A stretch of 39,237 nt of DNA from Bacillota bacterium. GTDB taxonomy: Bacteria; Bacillota; Clostridia; Lachnospirales; Lachnospiraceae. Numbering within the stretch: position 1 is the first letter of the stretch; each line of letters begins with the position of its first letter. The notes beneath the pieces were generated by a model. That model was not told the origin of the DNA. It searched no databases and was given only the letters and a program-made list of their open reading frames with translations. Position numbers and translations under genes: made by a program. The stretch covers positions 1-39,237 of the forward strand of contig JAFAFU010000015.1 of the NCBI GenBank assembly GCA_023423335.1. The letters run 5' to 3'. Shown in pieces: positions 17,111 to 25,426 of this stretch.

Positions 17111-18115
17111 GTGTCAGGTTTTGAGATTCCGGTTGTTCTATTCCTGTTCCGAAGAAAAGATAAAATACCCATAATCCTGGAGCGTATCGCCCAGGCGGCT
17201 CCCAAAAAAATTTATCTGATCGCCGACGGTCCGCGGGACGAAGACGAGATACCGGCGGTTCTGGCATGCCGCAGGCTGGCGGAGGAGTGTATCACCTGGA
17301 GGTGCCAGATCATCCGGAATTATGCATCAAAAAACCGGGGTGTCTTCTCAAATATCGGACTGGGAGCCAGATGGGTTCTGGAACGGGAGGAATGTGCCAT
17401 ATTTTTGGAGGATGACAATCTGCCGGAGATCACATTCTTTCCTTATTGCAGGGAGCTGATTTACCGTTATTGGGATGATACGAGGATTCTATGGATTTGC
17501 GGAACGAATTATCTTCAGAGATATGAGCCGAAGGACGGATCGGACTATGTATTTACAAAGCATCTGATGCCCTGCGGCTGGGCCTCCTGGAAATCAAAAT
17601 ATAACCGGTTTTATGACGGTTATCTGACTCTTATGGAGAATGAAAAACTGCTCCTCAGAATGAAGGACCAGTATGAGGACAAACGGCTGTATGAGCAGCA
17701 GCTCATACAGGCCCGGATGGAAAAGGAGCGCCTCCTGCACCAGCAAAAGCCCACTTCCTGGGACTACCAGATGTGCTTTGCCCTGCGGGCGAATAATCTC
17801 TATGGGATATCGCCGAAATATAACCAGATACAGAATGTCGGGGTTGATCAGGATTCTGTCCATGGGGGCTCCAGGATGTCCGATGAGATGACCAGACGTT
17901 TCTGCTCTATCAAAAGCTACCCGCTGATATTCCCATTAACGCACCCCGCTACCGTGCTACCGGATGAGGAGTATGAAAGAAGAGTGGGAAAAATCATCCT
18001 GTTTCCCTGGAGGATGAGGCTGAAGATGAAGGTATCCCTGCGGATCAAAAGGATATTCCATATACCCTTCGAAGCCAGCATTAAGGAATTGATCAGCTCC
18101 AGGCTGTTTCATTGA
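17111..18115 (+). CDS. GT-A type glycosyltransferase
   Basis: 334-residue protein starting with GTG, with AAGGAG at 17094-17099, an 11-base spacing. The first 130 residues are a GT-A fold: PVVLFLFRRKDKI, YLIADGPRDEDE, a downstream KNRGVFSNIGLGARWVLE, and the metal/nucleotide motif FLEDDNLP. MPCGWASWKSKYNRFYDGY is typical of a group of capsule and O-antigen transferases often annotated as HlpA-like or family-2 sugar transferases. The C-terminal 90 residues are basic and lack membrane spans. It stands just before the flippase gene. Donor sugar unknown. Confidence 0.72.
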   Translation: MSGFEIPVVLFLFRRKDKIPIILERIAQAAPKKIYLIADGPRDEDEIPAVLACRRLAEECITWRCQIIRNYASKNRGVFSNIGLGARWVLEREECAIFLEDDNLPEITFFPYCRELIYRYWDDTRILWICGTNYLQRYEPKDGSDYVFTKHLMPCGWASWKSKYNRFYDGYLTLMENEKLLLRMKDQYEDKRLYEQQLIQARMEKERLLHQQKPTSWDYQMCFALRANNLYGISPKYNQIQNVGVDQDSVHGGSRMSDEMTRRFCSIKSYPLIFPLTHPATVLPDEEYERRVGKIILFPWRMRLKMKVSLRIKRIFHIPFEASIKELISSRLFH

Positions 18116-18157
18116 GGCTTGTCTGATTTTGGGCTGCCTGACGGCAGCATGGGGGTA

Positions 18158-19609
18158 ATGATGAAAAGTTCAAAGCTTGATTATCTGGCAGCTTCCGGTA
18201 CAGTAATTCTCTGTACCTTATTTACCTTGGTTTTTAATATTTATGTAAGAAGCTATGTTCCGCCGAAGGATTATGGGATCTATACCTCCGTCAATATGCT
18301 TCTGCTGTATCTGAATTATATCCAGCTGGGGGTCATGAACTCCTATAACCGGGATTATCCCCAGTTACTGGGTGCAGGGGACGAAAAGGAGGCAGGCTTC
18401 AGGAAAAGTCTTGTCTTTACCTATCTGCTGCTGATATACACAGCGGCCTTTGTGGCCTTATCGCTGCCGTTTCTCTTCCTTACCCTGACACACCGGATGG
18501 ACCTCAAATTAGGACTTGGCTTTCTGACGAATTCCCTGTTCGCCTTATTTACCGCCTTATATAATTTTCTGGACAATTCCCTGAAAGCGGAGAAGAGATT
18601 CCTTTATTCCTCCTCTATGGGGCTGATCAAGACCGCCGCTCTGATTCTCACAGGGGTGTTCACGGTATCCGCATGGGGATATTACGGACTGCTGATTTCC
18701 ACCCTGATATCCCTGGCAGTTACGTTACTGGTCAACTTCCGGTATTTTACTAAATTACACCTTATCTTTCGTCTTAAAGTCATATTGGAAATGATTCGCT
18801 ATGGCTTGCCCCTGCTGGTGAACGGCCTTGTATGGACCATTATGATGTCGGTTGATAAATTTGTCATACTGCTCTATATGACTATGGAGGACCTGGGGAT
18901 CTATAGTGTAGCTCTCCTGGGATTTAGTACCCTGATGCTGGTGCCGCAGTCAATCTCCCAGATTTTTTATATTAAGATGTCCCGGCTGTATGGGGCGACC
19001 CATGACATCGAACAGTTGATGCTTCATGCAAAAAAGTTTACCTTGTATCTCGCGGTGACAGCTTCCTTTCTCACCATAGGTGCATATTATATATTACCGA
19101 TTTTTATCCGGTATACGATGCAGGATTATTCCGACGGAACCGTCTCTGCGCAGATACTGATTATCGGGGTAGGTCTATATAGCACGACCTTATTATACAG
19201 CAACCTGTTCAGTGTATTAAAACTGAATATGCGGCTGGTTTCCAGTACGGCTGTTTTATGCCTCCTGAATTTTATATTATCCTGCGGTCTGGTAATTCTA
19301 TGGGGCAGGGATATCCGAAACGTGGCATATGGAACCTCAGTTTCCTATGCCCTGTATGCGGTTATCCTGAATGTTCTGCTGGGGAAAACACTGAAGCAGC
19401 GCTTTATCGGGCTGATCTTTCATTCCCTGGCGCCGGTGGGCATATCCGTACTGTTAATAATTCTCCTGACCTTTTTCCTGGAGAATATTATTCTTGCATT
19501 CTTTGTAAATATGCTTTTGGCAGCAGCAGTGATTTATGTGGTTTATTATAAAACCATTCAAAAATACAGGCGGCTGCATGGAGGTTATGATGAACCGCAA
19601 AATGAATAG
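18158..19609 (+). CDS. wzx: Polysaccharide flippase, Wzx type
   Basis: About 483-residue polytopic membrane protein of the MOP exporter superfamily, moving undecaprenyl-pyrophosphate-linked repeat units across the membrane. Roughly 12-14 hydrophobic segments are visible, beginning with SSKLDYLAASGTVILCTLFTLVFNIY in interrupted form and including the YVPPKDYGIYTSVNMLLLYLNY segment common in this family. The start is uncertain: ATG 18158 or 18161 after GGGGGT (18151-18156) is likelier than the TTG at 18119. Together with the polymerase that follows, it marks the locus as Wzx/Wzy-dependent. Confidence 0.88.
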   Translation: MMKSSKLDYLAASGTVILCTLFTLVFNIYVRSYVPPKDYGIYTSVNMLLLYLNYIQLGVMNSYNRDYPQLLGAGDEKEAGFRKSLVFTYLLLIYTAAFVALSLPFLFLTLTHRMDLKLGLGFLTNSLFALFTALYNFLDNSLKAEKRFLYSSSMGLIKTAALILTGVFTVSAWGYYGLLISTLISLAVTLLVNFRYFTKLHLIFRLKVILEMIRYGLPLLVNGLVWTIMMSVDKFVILLYMTMEDLGIYSVALLGFSTLMLVPQSISQIFYIKMSRLYGATHDIEQLMLHAKKFTLYLAVTASFLTIGAYYILPIFIRYTMQDYSDGTVSAQILIIGVGLYSTTLLYSNLFSVLKLNMRLVSSTAVLCLLNFILSCGLVILWGRDIRNVAYGTSVSYALYAVILNVLLGKTLKQRFIGLIFHSLAPVGISVLLIILLTFFLENIILAFFVNMLLAAAVIYVVYYKTIQKYRRLHGGYDEPQNE

Positions 19610-20861
19610 AAAACTTTCATTAATTATCATGGGCATGAAATATTATCTGACTCAGGAGAGAAGCATCCTGATATGCTTCTTCTTATCGGTATTTGCAGGA
19701 ATCGGAGTACATTTTATTGCGGTATTGCCGTCTGCATTGTTTATCATCCTGGTGCCATTATCGCTGGCAGCAGGCTATGCCGGGCTTGTCCTGTTTTGTA
19801 TTCCCCGAATTAGAAACCTAAACAGGAACCGGCTGCTTTTTCTCTGGCTGGGCCTTGCCTTTTATATGCTATGCAACGGAATTCTTATGAGCAGGGGCAG
19901 ATGGTTGACCTCGGAGTTCGGTTACTGGCTGATATTGCAGGATCTGAGGTATATCATGTATTGTGCCATAGGCTTTGCCCTGGCGGATAAGAGATTTGTC
20001 CATGCTTACCGAAGGCTTATGAAGCAATTGGGCATCATCGCCATTGTCTTTGGAATCATCGCCCTTGCTGTGTATCCTTTCGATATGGGAGCGATTGCGT
20101 ACCGGATCGGCGGATGGGATTGGCCCTACTTTTTGTGGTGGGTATCCGCATCCATATTTGCCTATCATTTTTCCTATTCAAGAATTACCGGCCGGGATAG
20201 GCTGATCGGCTACGGTACCTTTGCAGCCTATGTCATCCTTGGACTTCTCTTCCTGAAGCGATCCGTAATCATCAATGCCCTGTTCCTGATCGGGATAACC
20301 CTGTTCCTGAAACCGAATGGGAACCGGCCGGCAATACGGCGGAAGGTTCTTATTGCAGGAGGAACATCCCTGATTTTGCTGTTTACGGTGTTCCTGTTTT
20401 GGAACAGCCTGTCCGATCTGATTGACAACACCTATGCGGGAAAAGTGATCGTTGAAACGATAAAACGTTTCAGCGTAGACAGTATATTTTCCTATGACAG
20501 GGCGGTAGAGAGCGGTAAATTCTTTGCCACAGCCTCCGCTCCCAATATCCTGTTTGGGATGGGAATAGGAAATTATCAGGTCATAGACGGCAATCCGGTG
20601 AATGCGCTTCATATCGGCCTGTATAACATTCTCTATAAGGGCGGGATTTTTTATGCATTGTTCTGGGGATATATCCTCTTTCATGCCGGAAAAAAGCTGC
20701 TGCACAGAAAGCAGCTGCAGGAGTATGATTTGGTATGCCTGTGTGTAACCTTGTCGGCATTTCTTTCCCTTCTGTATGAATTCTCCTTTACCTATACGAT
20801 ACTGCCCTTCGGGTATGCAACCTCCATGGCCTATATCATACAAGAAAAGGGTGAAGTATGA
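19590..20861 (+). CDS. wzy: O-antigen/capsule polymerase, Wzy type
   Basis: About 423-residue membrane protein with ten or more predicted spans and no soluble catalytic domain, followed directly by the last transferase and sugar-precursor genes. These properties and the position right after the flippase fit a Wzy polymerase or O-antigen-ligase-like protein, which joins repeat units at the outer membrane face. I choose ATG 19590, five bases after GGAGG (19580-19584), so it overlaps the flippase gene by 20 bases. The large loop between late spans (about residues 290-350, with FSVDSIFSYDRAVESGKFF) matches the loop position where Wzy active-site arginines often lie. Wzy sequences are poorly conserved, so this rests on topology and context. 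Confidence 0.75.
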   Translation: MNRKMNRKLSLIIMGMKYYLTQERSILICFFLSVFAGIGVHFIAVLPSALFIILVPLSLAAGYAGLVLFCIPRIRNLNRNRLLFLWLGLAFYMLCNGILMSRGRWLTSEFGYWLILQDLRYIMYCAIGFALADKRFVHAYRRLMKQLGIIAIVFGIIALAVYPFDMGAIAYRIGGWDWPYFLWWVSASIFAYHFSYSRITGRDRLIGYGTFAAYVILGLLFLKRSVIINALFLIGITLFLKPNGNRPAIRRKVLIAGGTSLILLFTVFLFWNSLSDLIDNTYAGKVIVETIKRFSVDSIFSYDRAVESGKFFATASAPNILFGMGIGNYQVIDGNPVNALHIGLYNILYKGGIFYALFWGYILFHAGKKLLHRKQLQEYDLVCLCVTLSAFLSLLYEFSFTYTILPFGYATSMAYIIQEKGEV

Positions 20862-20930
20862 AGAAGAGCGCTTCATACTACGGAAGAACTCCAAAATGAA
20901 ATCCATAAGAATTTCATTTTGAACTTCTTC
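20856..20930. repeat. Two adjacent hairpins between wzy and the next transferase
   Basis: AGTATGAAG at 20856-20864 pairs with CTTCATACT at 20872-20880 across the wzy stop codon. A second, longer hairpin has 20-base arms at 20883-20902 and 20911-20930 with two mismatches and an 8-base loop. There is no strong T-run after them on the + strand. They may attenuate transcription, protect mRNA ends or be a short repeat; their function is unknown. Confidence 0.5.
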
Positions 20931-20974
20931 ACTTATTATTTAAGATGTCACAGAGCGGCGTCAGGGGGGGAAAT

Positions 20975-22390
20975 ATGAAGCTATGTTTTTGTGCAAGACC
21001 GGTATACGATAAGTTCAGCACCGAGCTGTACCTCAGGCTGAAAAGCAGGCACGACCCTATGCTTTCCGGTGTTTTCATAACCAATGACGGGGAGGAGAGC
21101 AGCTATGTGAGAGCAAAGCTTCCGGAGGCGGCCGTCTGCGAGGTTGCCGCATTCATGGAAGCCCATTGGTCGGAGCTTGATTTGGAAAAGCTTGTTTATT
21201 ATGAGAAGAAATATGCTTGTGCACCGGTCTGGAAACTGATCTATACGGACCGTTTTTTAATAAACTGCGATTATGAGTACTGTGTGAAGACAACGGCAGG
21301 GTTGTTCCTGTTCTTTGAAGGTGTTTTTGCGGGCTCCGATATCAGGTATTATTATGATGAAACAATTGCAACCCTGCAATCCTATATCGCTTATGTAGTC
21401 GGTAAGGCCTGCGGGGTCAGGTACATTTCCCAGATGACCGCCAGGGGAAAGGATTCCACCCACCATTTTTTCCTTGGGGACCCCTATGAATATAACTTAA
21501 ACTTCCGGAGTAATTATAGAGACCTGACCTACAGCAGTGGGCTTTGGAACACGGCAGCGCAGTTCCTGGCGGAGTTTGAGGCCAGGAATCAGAGACCGAA
21601 GCTGATGGATCTGGTATCAACAAAGCCTGCCTTCACACTTCAATTTTTTCTCTTACCCGTATTATGGCTGAAGAACAGGAGGAATCCCAAGTATAATAAC
21701 AAATACTCCTACATGTATTATAAAGCCTATCGGAAGTCCTGCAACATCCTCCGGTATTATATCCGGTATAAGGTCAGTAAAAGATATTATCATAAACCGG
21801 ATTATACGAAAAAATTCGTTTATTATCCGCTGCATTACCAGCCGGAGGCATCGACGATTGTTTGTGCACAAAAATATGAAAAACAGATATTCTTCATTGA
21901 TTCCTGGGCAAAAAGTCTGCCCGCCGATACCATGCTTTATGTGAAGGAGCATTATTCCCTGCTGGGGAACAGGGAGCTGGGCTTTTATAAACAGCTGAGG
22001 CATTATCCGAATGTCCTGCTCATTGACCCCTGGGAGGACACCTTCCGGCTGATCAAGGGGTCGGTTGCAGTCACCACCCTGACCGGCACGGCAGGCTGGG
22101 AGGCGATGCTGCTTCGAAAGCCGGTATTTCTGGGGGGCAGCATCTATTACGAAAATGCACCGGGAATTATAAAGACGGAAGAGATATTCGGAAACTATTT
22201 AAGAAGCATGGAAGGCTGGAAGGAACCTTCCCGGGAGGAAATCATACAATACCTTTGTGAATATTTCACCTCCATCTATGAAGGGCAGGTATATGCGGCA
22301 AGCTCTGCCTGCTATATGGACGACAATATTGACAAGGTAGCGGCATCACTCTATCAACAGCTCTACGGAGGGGGGGCATTCCATGAATAA
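20975..22390 (+). CDS. KpsS/KpsC-like capsule glycosyltransferase (PF05159-type C-terminus)
   Basis: 471-residue protein. The C-terminal half resembles the capsule polysaccharide biosynthesis family that includes the Kdo transferases KpsC and KpsS: FVYYPLHYQPEAST, a KEHYSLLGNRELGFYKQL segment, NVLLIDPWEDTFRLIKGSVAV and TLTGTAGWEAMLLRKPVFLGG follow the family order. Residues 1-200 are less conserved. I use ATG 20975 after AGGGGGG (20963-20970) rather than ATG 20945. It overlaps legB by 8 bases. Kdo and legionaminic acid are both CMP-activated 2-keto sugars, so I suggest that this is the nonulosonate transferase of the locus. That is inference from position and family. Confidence 0.7.
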   Translation: MKLCFCARPVYDKFSTELYLRLKSRHDPMLSGVFITNDGEESSYVRAKLPEAAVCEVAAFMEAHWSELDLEKLVYYEKKYACAPVWKLIYTDRFLINCDYEYCVKTTAGLFLFFEGVFAGSDIRYYYDETIATLQSYIAYVVGKACGVRYISQMTARGKDSTHHFFLGDPYEYNLNFRSNYRDLTYSSGLWNTAAQFLAEFEARNQRPKLMDLVSTKPAFTLQFFLLPVLWLKNRRNPKYNNKYSYMYYKAYRKSCNILRYYIRYKVSKRYYHKPDYTKKFVYYPLHYQPEASTIVCAQKYEKQIFFIDSWAKSLPADTMLYVKEHYSLLGNRELGFYKQLRHYPNVLLIDPWEDTFRLIKGSVAVTTLTGTAGWEAMLLRKPVFLGGSIYYENAPGIIKTEEIFGNYLRSMEGWKEPSREEIIQYLCEYFTSIYEGQVYAASSACYMDDNIDKVAASLYQQLYGGGAFHE

Positions 22391-23363
22391 GATACTGGTA
22401 ACCGGTTCGGATGGGTTTATCGGAAGCCATCTGACGGAGGAACTGGTGAAGCAGGGCTATCCTGTGAAAGCATTTGTCTATTACAATTCGTTTAATTCCT
22501 GGGGCTGGCTGGATACGCTTCCCGCAGATATCATAAAGAGCCTGGAAATCTTCACGGGGGATATCAGGGACCCGAACGGAGTCCGGGAAGCCATGGCCGG
22601 TGTGGAGGAAGTATATCATCTGGCAGCCTTAATCGCGATTCCCTTCAGCTATCATTCCCCTGATTCCTATGTGGATACAAATATCAAAGGAACTCTGAAC
22701 GTTTTGCAGGCGGCCAGGGATCATGGAACCGGCAGGGTGCTTGTTACCTCAACCTCGGAGGTGTACGGCACTGCCCGGTATGTGCCGATGGATGAGAGGC
22801 ATCCCCTTCAGGGACAATCTCCGTACTCGGCAACAAAAATCGGTGCTGACCGGCTGGCGGAAGCTTTTTACAGAAGCTTCGGGCTGCCGGTTACCATTGT
22901 CAGACCGTTCAATACTTATGGGCCCAGGCAGTCGGCAAGGGCTGTAATTCCGACAATTATAACCCAGCTTTTAAGCGGAGTAAAGGAAATCAAGCTGGGA
23001 GCGCTTACTCCTACCAGAGATTTCAATTACGTGAAGGATACCGTCAATGGCTTCCTTAAGATAGCTAGATCGGATAAGACCATAGGGGAAGAAATCAATA
23101 TTGCCACCCAGCAGGAAATATCCATCGGCAGACTGGCCGGGGAGCTGATACACCAGATCAATCCGGACGCAGGGATCATCTGTGACGAACAAAGACTGCG
23201 GCCGGAGGACAGTGAGGTAAACCGGCTGCTGGGTTCAAACGAAAAAATCAGAAACCTGACCGGCTGGAGTCCGGAATATACCCTGGAGGAAGGCTTGGCG
23301 GAAACGATCGAATTCTATCGTAATAATTTATCGAAATATAAGGCGGAGCGATATAATTTATAA
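22383..23363 (+). CDS. legB: NAD-dependent nucleotide-sugar 4,6-dehydratase, LegB-like
   Basis: 326-residue extended short-chain dehydrogenase that should form a 4-keto-6-deoxy nucleotide sugar from GDP- or UDP-GlcNAc, the first committed step of legionaminic acid synthesis. NAD-binding GSDGFIG is at 8-14, VTSTSEVYG at 121-129 (TSE in the position of the TDE triad of RmlB-type dehydratases), and YSATK at 148-152 gives the Tyr/Lys pair. RPFNTYGPRQSARAVIPTII follows. It is first in a tight five-gene run with PtmE-, NeuB-, NeuC- and NeuA-like genes, which identifies the pathway better than the sequence alone. Confidence 0.88.
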   Translation: MNKILVTGSDGFIGSHLTEELVKQGYPVKAFVYYNSFNSWGWLDTLPADIIKSLEIFTGDIRDPNGVREAMAGVEEVYHLAALIAIPFSYHSPDSYVDTNIKGTLNVLQAARDHGTGRVLVTSTSEVYGTARYVPMDERHPLQGQSPYSATKIGADRLAEAFYRSFGLPVTIVRPFNTYGPRQSARAVIPTIITQLLSGVKEIKLGALTPTRDFNYVKDTVNGFLKIARSDKTIGEEINIATQQEISIGRLAGELIHQINPDAGIICDEQRLRPEDSEVNRLLGSNEKIRNLTGWSPEYTLEEGLAETIEFYRNNLSKYKAERYNL

Positions 23364-23382
23364 GGGGCAGCAGGGAGATAAC

Positions 23383-24432
23383 ATGGATATTGGCAGTTTT
23401 TTAATAGAGGAAGAGAAAACCCTGATGGAGGCTATGAATCAGCTTGATCAGGTTGCAAAGAAGGTGTTGTTTGTAACCCGGGAGGGACGGTTTGTTGCTG
23501 CCGTCACGGACGGAGATATCCGAAGGTGGATATTAAAAAAGGGCAGCCTGGAGGCCAGGGTTAAGGATATCGCCAATTACAGCCCGGTGTACGTCTACGA
23601 GAAAGACAGGGCTTCGGCAAAGGAGATCATGATAAAGCAAGCCGTCGAGGCCATACCCGTTCTGAATGAGGCTGAAGATATCGTATCCGTAATTCTCTGG
23701 AACGATGAGGAAATCGATGTAAAGAGGAACTTAAAGGTACCCGTCGTAATTATGGCCGGCGGACAGGGAAAGAGGCTCTATCCTTATACGAAGGTTCTGC
23801 CGAAGCCGCTGATCCCGATTGGTGAGATACCCATCATCGAGCACATCCTGAACCGGTTCCATCAATTTGGCTGCGACGACTTTTATCTGATCGTAAATCA
23901 TAAAAAGAATATGATTAAAGCCTATCTGAATGAGATAGAGAAAACCTACCGGCTTCACTATGCGGAGGAGGAGCAGCCCTTAGGTACGGGGGGCGGATTA
24001 TGCTTACTGAAGGGAAGGATAAGCTCCGCCTTTATATTAACCAACTGTGACATCCTGATTGATGAGGATTATGAGCAGATTTATGATTACCATGTCCGGG
24101 AAGGAAATCTGATCACAATGGTATGCTCCCTGAGAAAGGTAAAAATCCCGTACGGTGTTATTGAAATCAATGACAAGGGAGAAATCGTAAAAATCATTGA
24201 AAAACCGGAGATATCCCTGTTTACCAATACCGGCCTGTACATCGTGGACGCAGGGGTTATTGACAGTCTGGAGGATGGGAAGGCCCGGGACTTTCCCGAT
24301 ATCATCCGGGAATATATGAATTCAGGAGCCAGAATCGGTATTTATCCCATCAGTGATAATGCCTGGCTGGACATGGGCCAGCCGGAAGAGCTGGAGGCGA
24401 TGAGAAGGAGACTGGAGAATGACAGCAAGTAA
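23383..24432 (+). CDS. ptmE: CBS-domain sugar nucleotidyltransferase, PtmE-like
   Basis: 349-residue fusion of a CBS-domain pair (about residues 1-115, e.g. VLFVTREGRFVAAVTDGDIRR in part and EAIPVLNEAEDIVSVILW) with a nucleotidyltransferase (about 118-345). The latter has VVIMAGGQGKRLYPYTKVLPKPLIPIG in segments, EEQPLGTGGGL and LTNCDILI. Campylobacter PtmE, with the same architecture, makes GDP-glucosamine for the GDP-linked legionaminic acid route. The CBS domains may sense a nucleotide. Its place between legB and neuB supports that assignment. It overlaps the next gene by 14 bases. Confidence 0.88.
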   Translation: MDIGSFLIEEEKTLMEAMNQLDQVAKKVLFVTREGRFVAAVTDGDIRRWILKKGSLEARVKDIANYSPVYVYEKDRASAKEIMIKQAVEAIPVLNEAEDIVSVILWNDEEIDVKRNLKVPVVIMAGGQGKRLYPYTKVLPKPLIPIGEIPIIEHILNRFHQFGCDDFYLIVNHKKNMIKAYLNEIEKTYRLHYAEEEQPLGTGGGLCLLKGRISSAFILTNCDILIDEDYEQIYDYHVREGNLITMVCSLRKVKIPYGVIEINDKGEIVKIIEKPEISLFTNTGLYIVDAGVIDSLEDGKARDFPDIIREYMNSGARIGIYPISDNAWLDMGQPEELEAMRRRLENDSK

Positions 24433-25426
24433 AGGAATACTAATCATAGCGGAAGCCGGGGTAAACCATAACGGGGATATGGGGATTGCCGCAGAAATGA
24501 TAAATACGGCCAGGGAATGCGGCGCCGATATCATTAAATTCCAGACTGCCAGGCCGGAGCTGATGGTTTCAAGACATGCGGAGAAGGCGGATTATCAAAA
24601 GCATGCGGCTAAAGCCGGCGAGAAGCAGTATGACATGCTGAAAAGGCTGATGCTGTCCTATGATCAGTATGAGGAGCTGCGGCAATGCTGCAGGGAGGCT
24701 GGGATCATCTTTCTTTCGACCCCCTTTGATCTGGAAAGTATTGATTTTCTGGACAGAATGGATATGCCCTTCTTTAAAATCCCCTCCGGGGAGATAACGG
24801 ATCTTCCCTATCTGGAGAAGATCGGCCGGACAAGGAAGCCGGTGGTTTTATCCACCGGTATGAGCACCCTGCGGGAGATCGGGGAGGCTATGAAGGTATT
24901 AAGGGATAACGACAGCAGCGACATCACCCTGCTTCATTGTACGACGGAGTATCCGGCGCCTTTTAGCGAAGTAAACCTAAAAGCCATGAATACAATGAAG
25001 GAACGCTTCGGGGTTCCGGTGGGCTATTCTGATCATACCAGGGGAATTGAAACGGCCATTGCGGCAGCCGCCTTGGGAGCGGTGGTGATCGAGAAGCATT
25101 TTACCCTTGACCGGAGCATGGCCGGTCCCGATCATAAGGCCAGTCTGGAGCCGAGGGAATTGGAAGCGATGATCAGATCGATCCGGAATGTGGAACAGGC
25201 ACTGGGAAGCGGGGAGAAGGAACCGACACCGGCGGAAGAAAAGAATCGGACCGCAGCCAGGAAAAGCATTCTGGCAAAAAGGAATATCCGCAAGGGAGAG
25301 ATGCTCACGGAGGATAATCTGATCGCGAAACGGCCCGGAAACGGAATTTCTCCGATGCTGTGGCACGAAGTGCTCGGAAAAAGTGCAAAAAGGGATTTTA
25401 TGGAGGATGAGCTGATAGAATTATGA
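24419..25426 (+). CDS. neuB: Nonulosonate synthase, LegI/NeuB family
   Basis: 335-residue synthase that condenses phosphoenolpyruvate with a 6-carbon N-acyl sugar to a 9-carbon nonulosonate; by context the product is legionaminic acid or a relative. The N-terminal TIM barrel has IIAEAGVNHNGD, IIKFQTARPELM, KIPSGEITDLPYL, STGMSTL, LLHCTTEYPAPF, GYSDHTRGIE and IEKHFTLDR. The C-terminal SAF antifreeze-like domain (about 275-335) includes SILAKRNIRKGEMLTEDNL and KRPGNGISP. Length and domain order are normal. It starts within the ptmE-like gene and overlaps neuC by four bases. Confidence 0.93.
   Translation: MTASKGILIIAEAGVNHNGDMGIAAEMINTARECGADIIKFQTARPELMVSRHAEKADYQKHAAKAGEKQYDMLKRLMLSYDQYEELRQCCREAGIIFLSTPFDLESIDFLDRMDMPFFKIPSGEITDLPYLEKIGRTRKPVVLSTGMSTLREIGEAMKVLRDNDSSDITLLHCTTEYPAPFSEVNLKAMNTMKERFGVPVGYSDHTRGIETAIAAAALGAVVIEKHFTLDRSMAGPDHKASLEPRELEAMIRSIRNVEQALGSGEKEPTPAEEKNRTAARKSILAKRNIRKGEMLTEDNLIAKRPGNGISPMLWHEVLGKSAKRDFMEDELIEL

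Noticed and set aside
20178..20906. A 242-codon open frame on the - strand opposite wzy
   Set aside because: Polar, glutamine-rich translation complementary to a hydrophobic membrane protein; no motif or ribosome site. A shadow of wzy.
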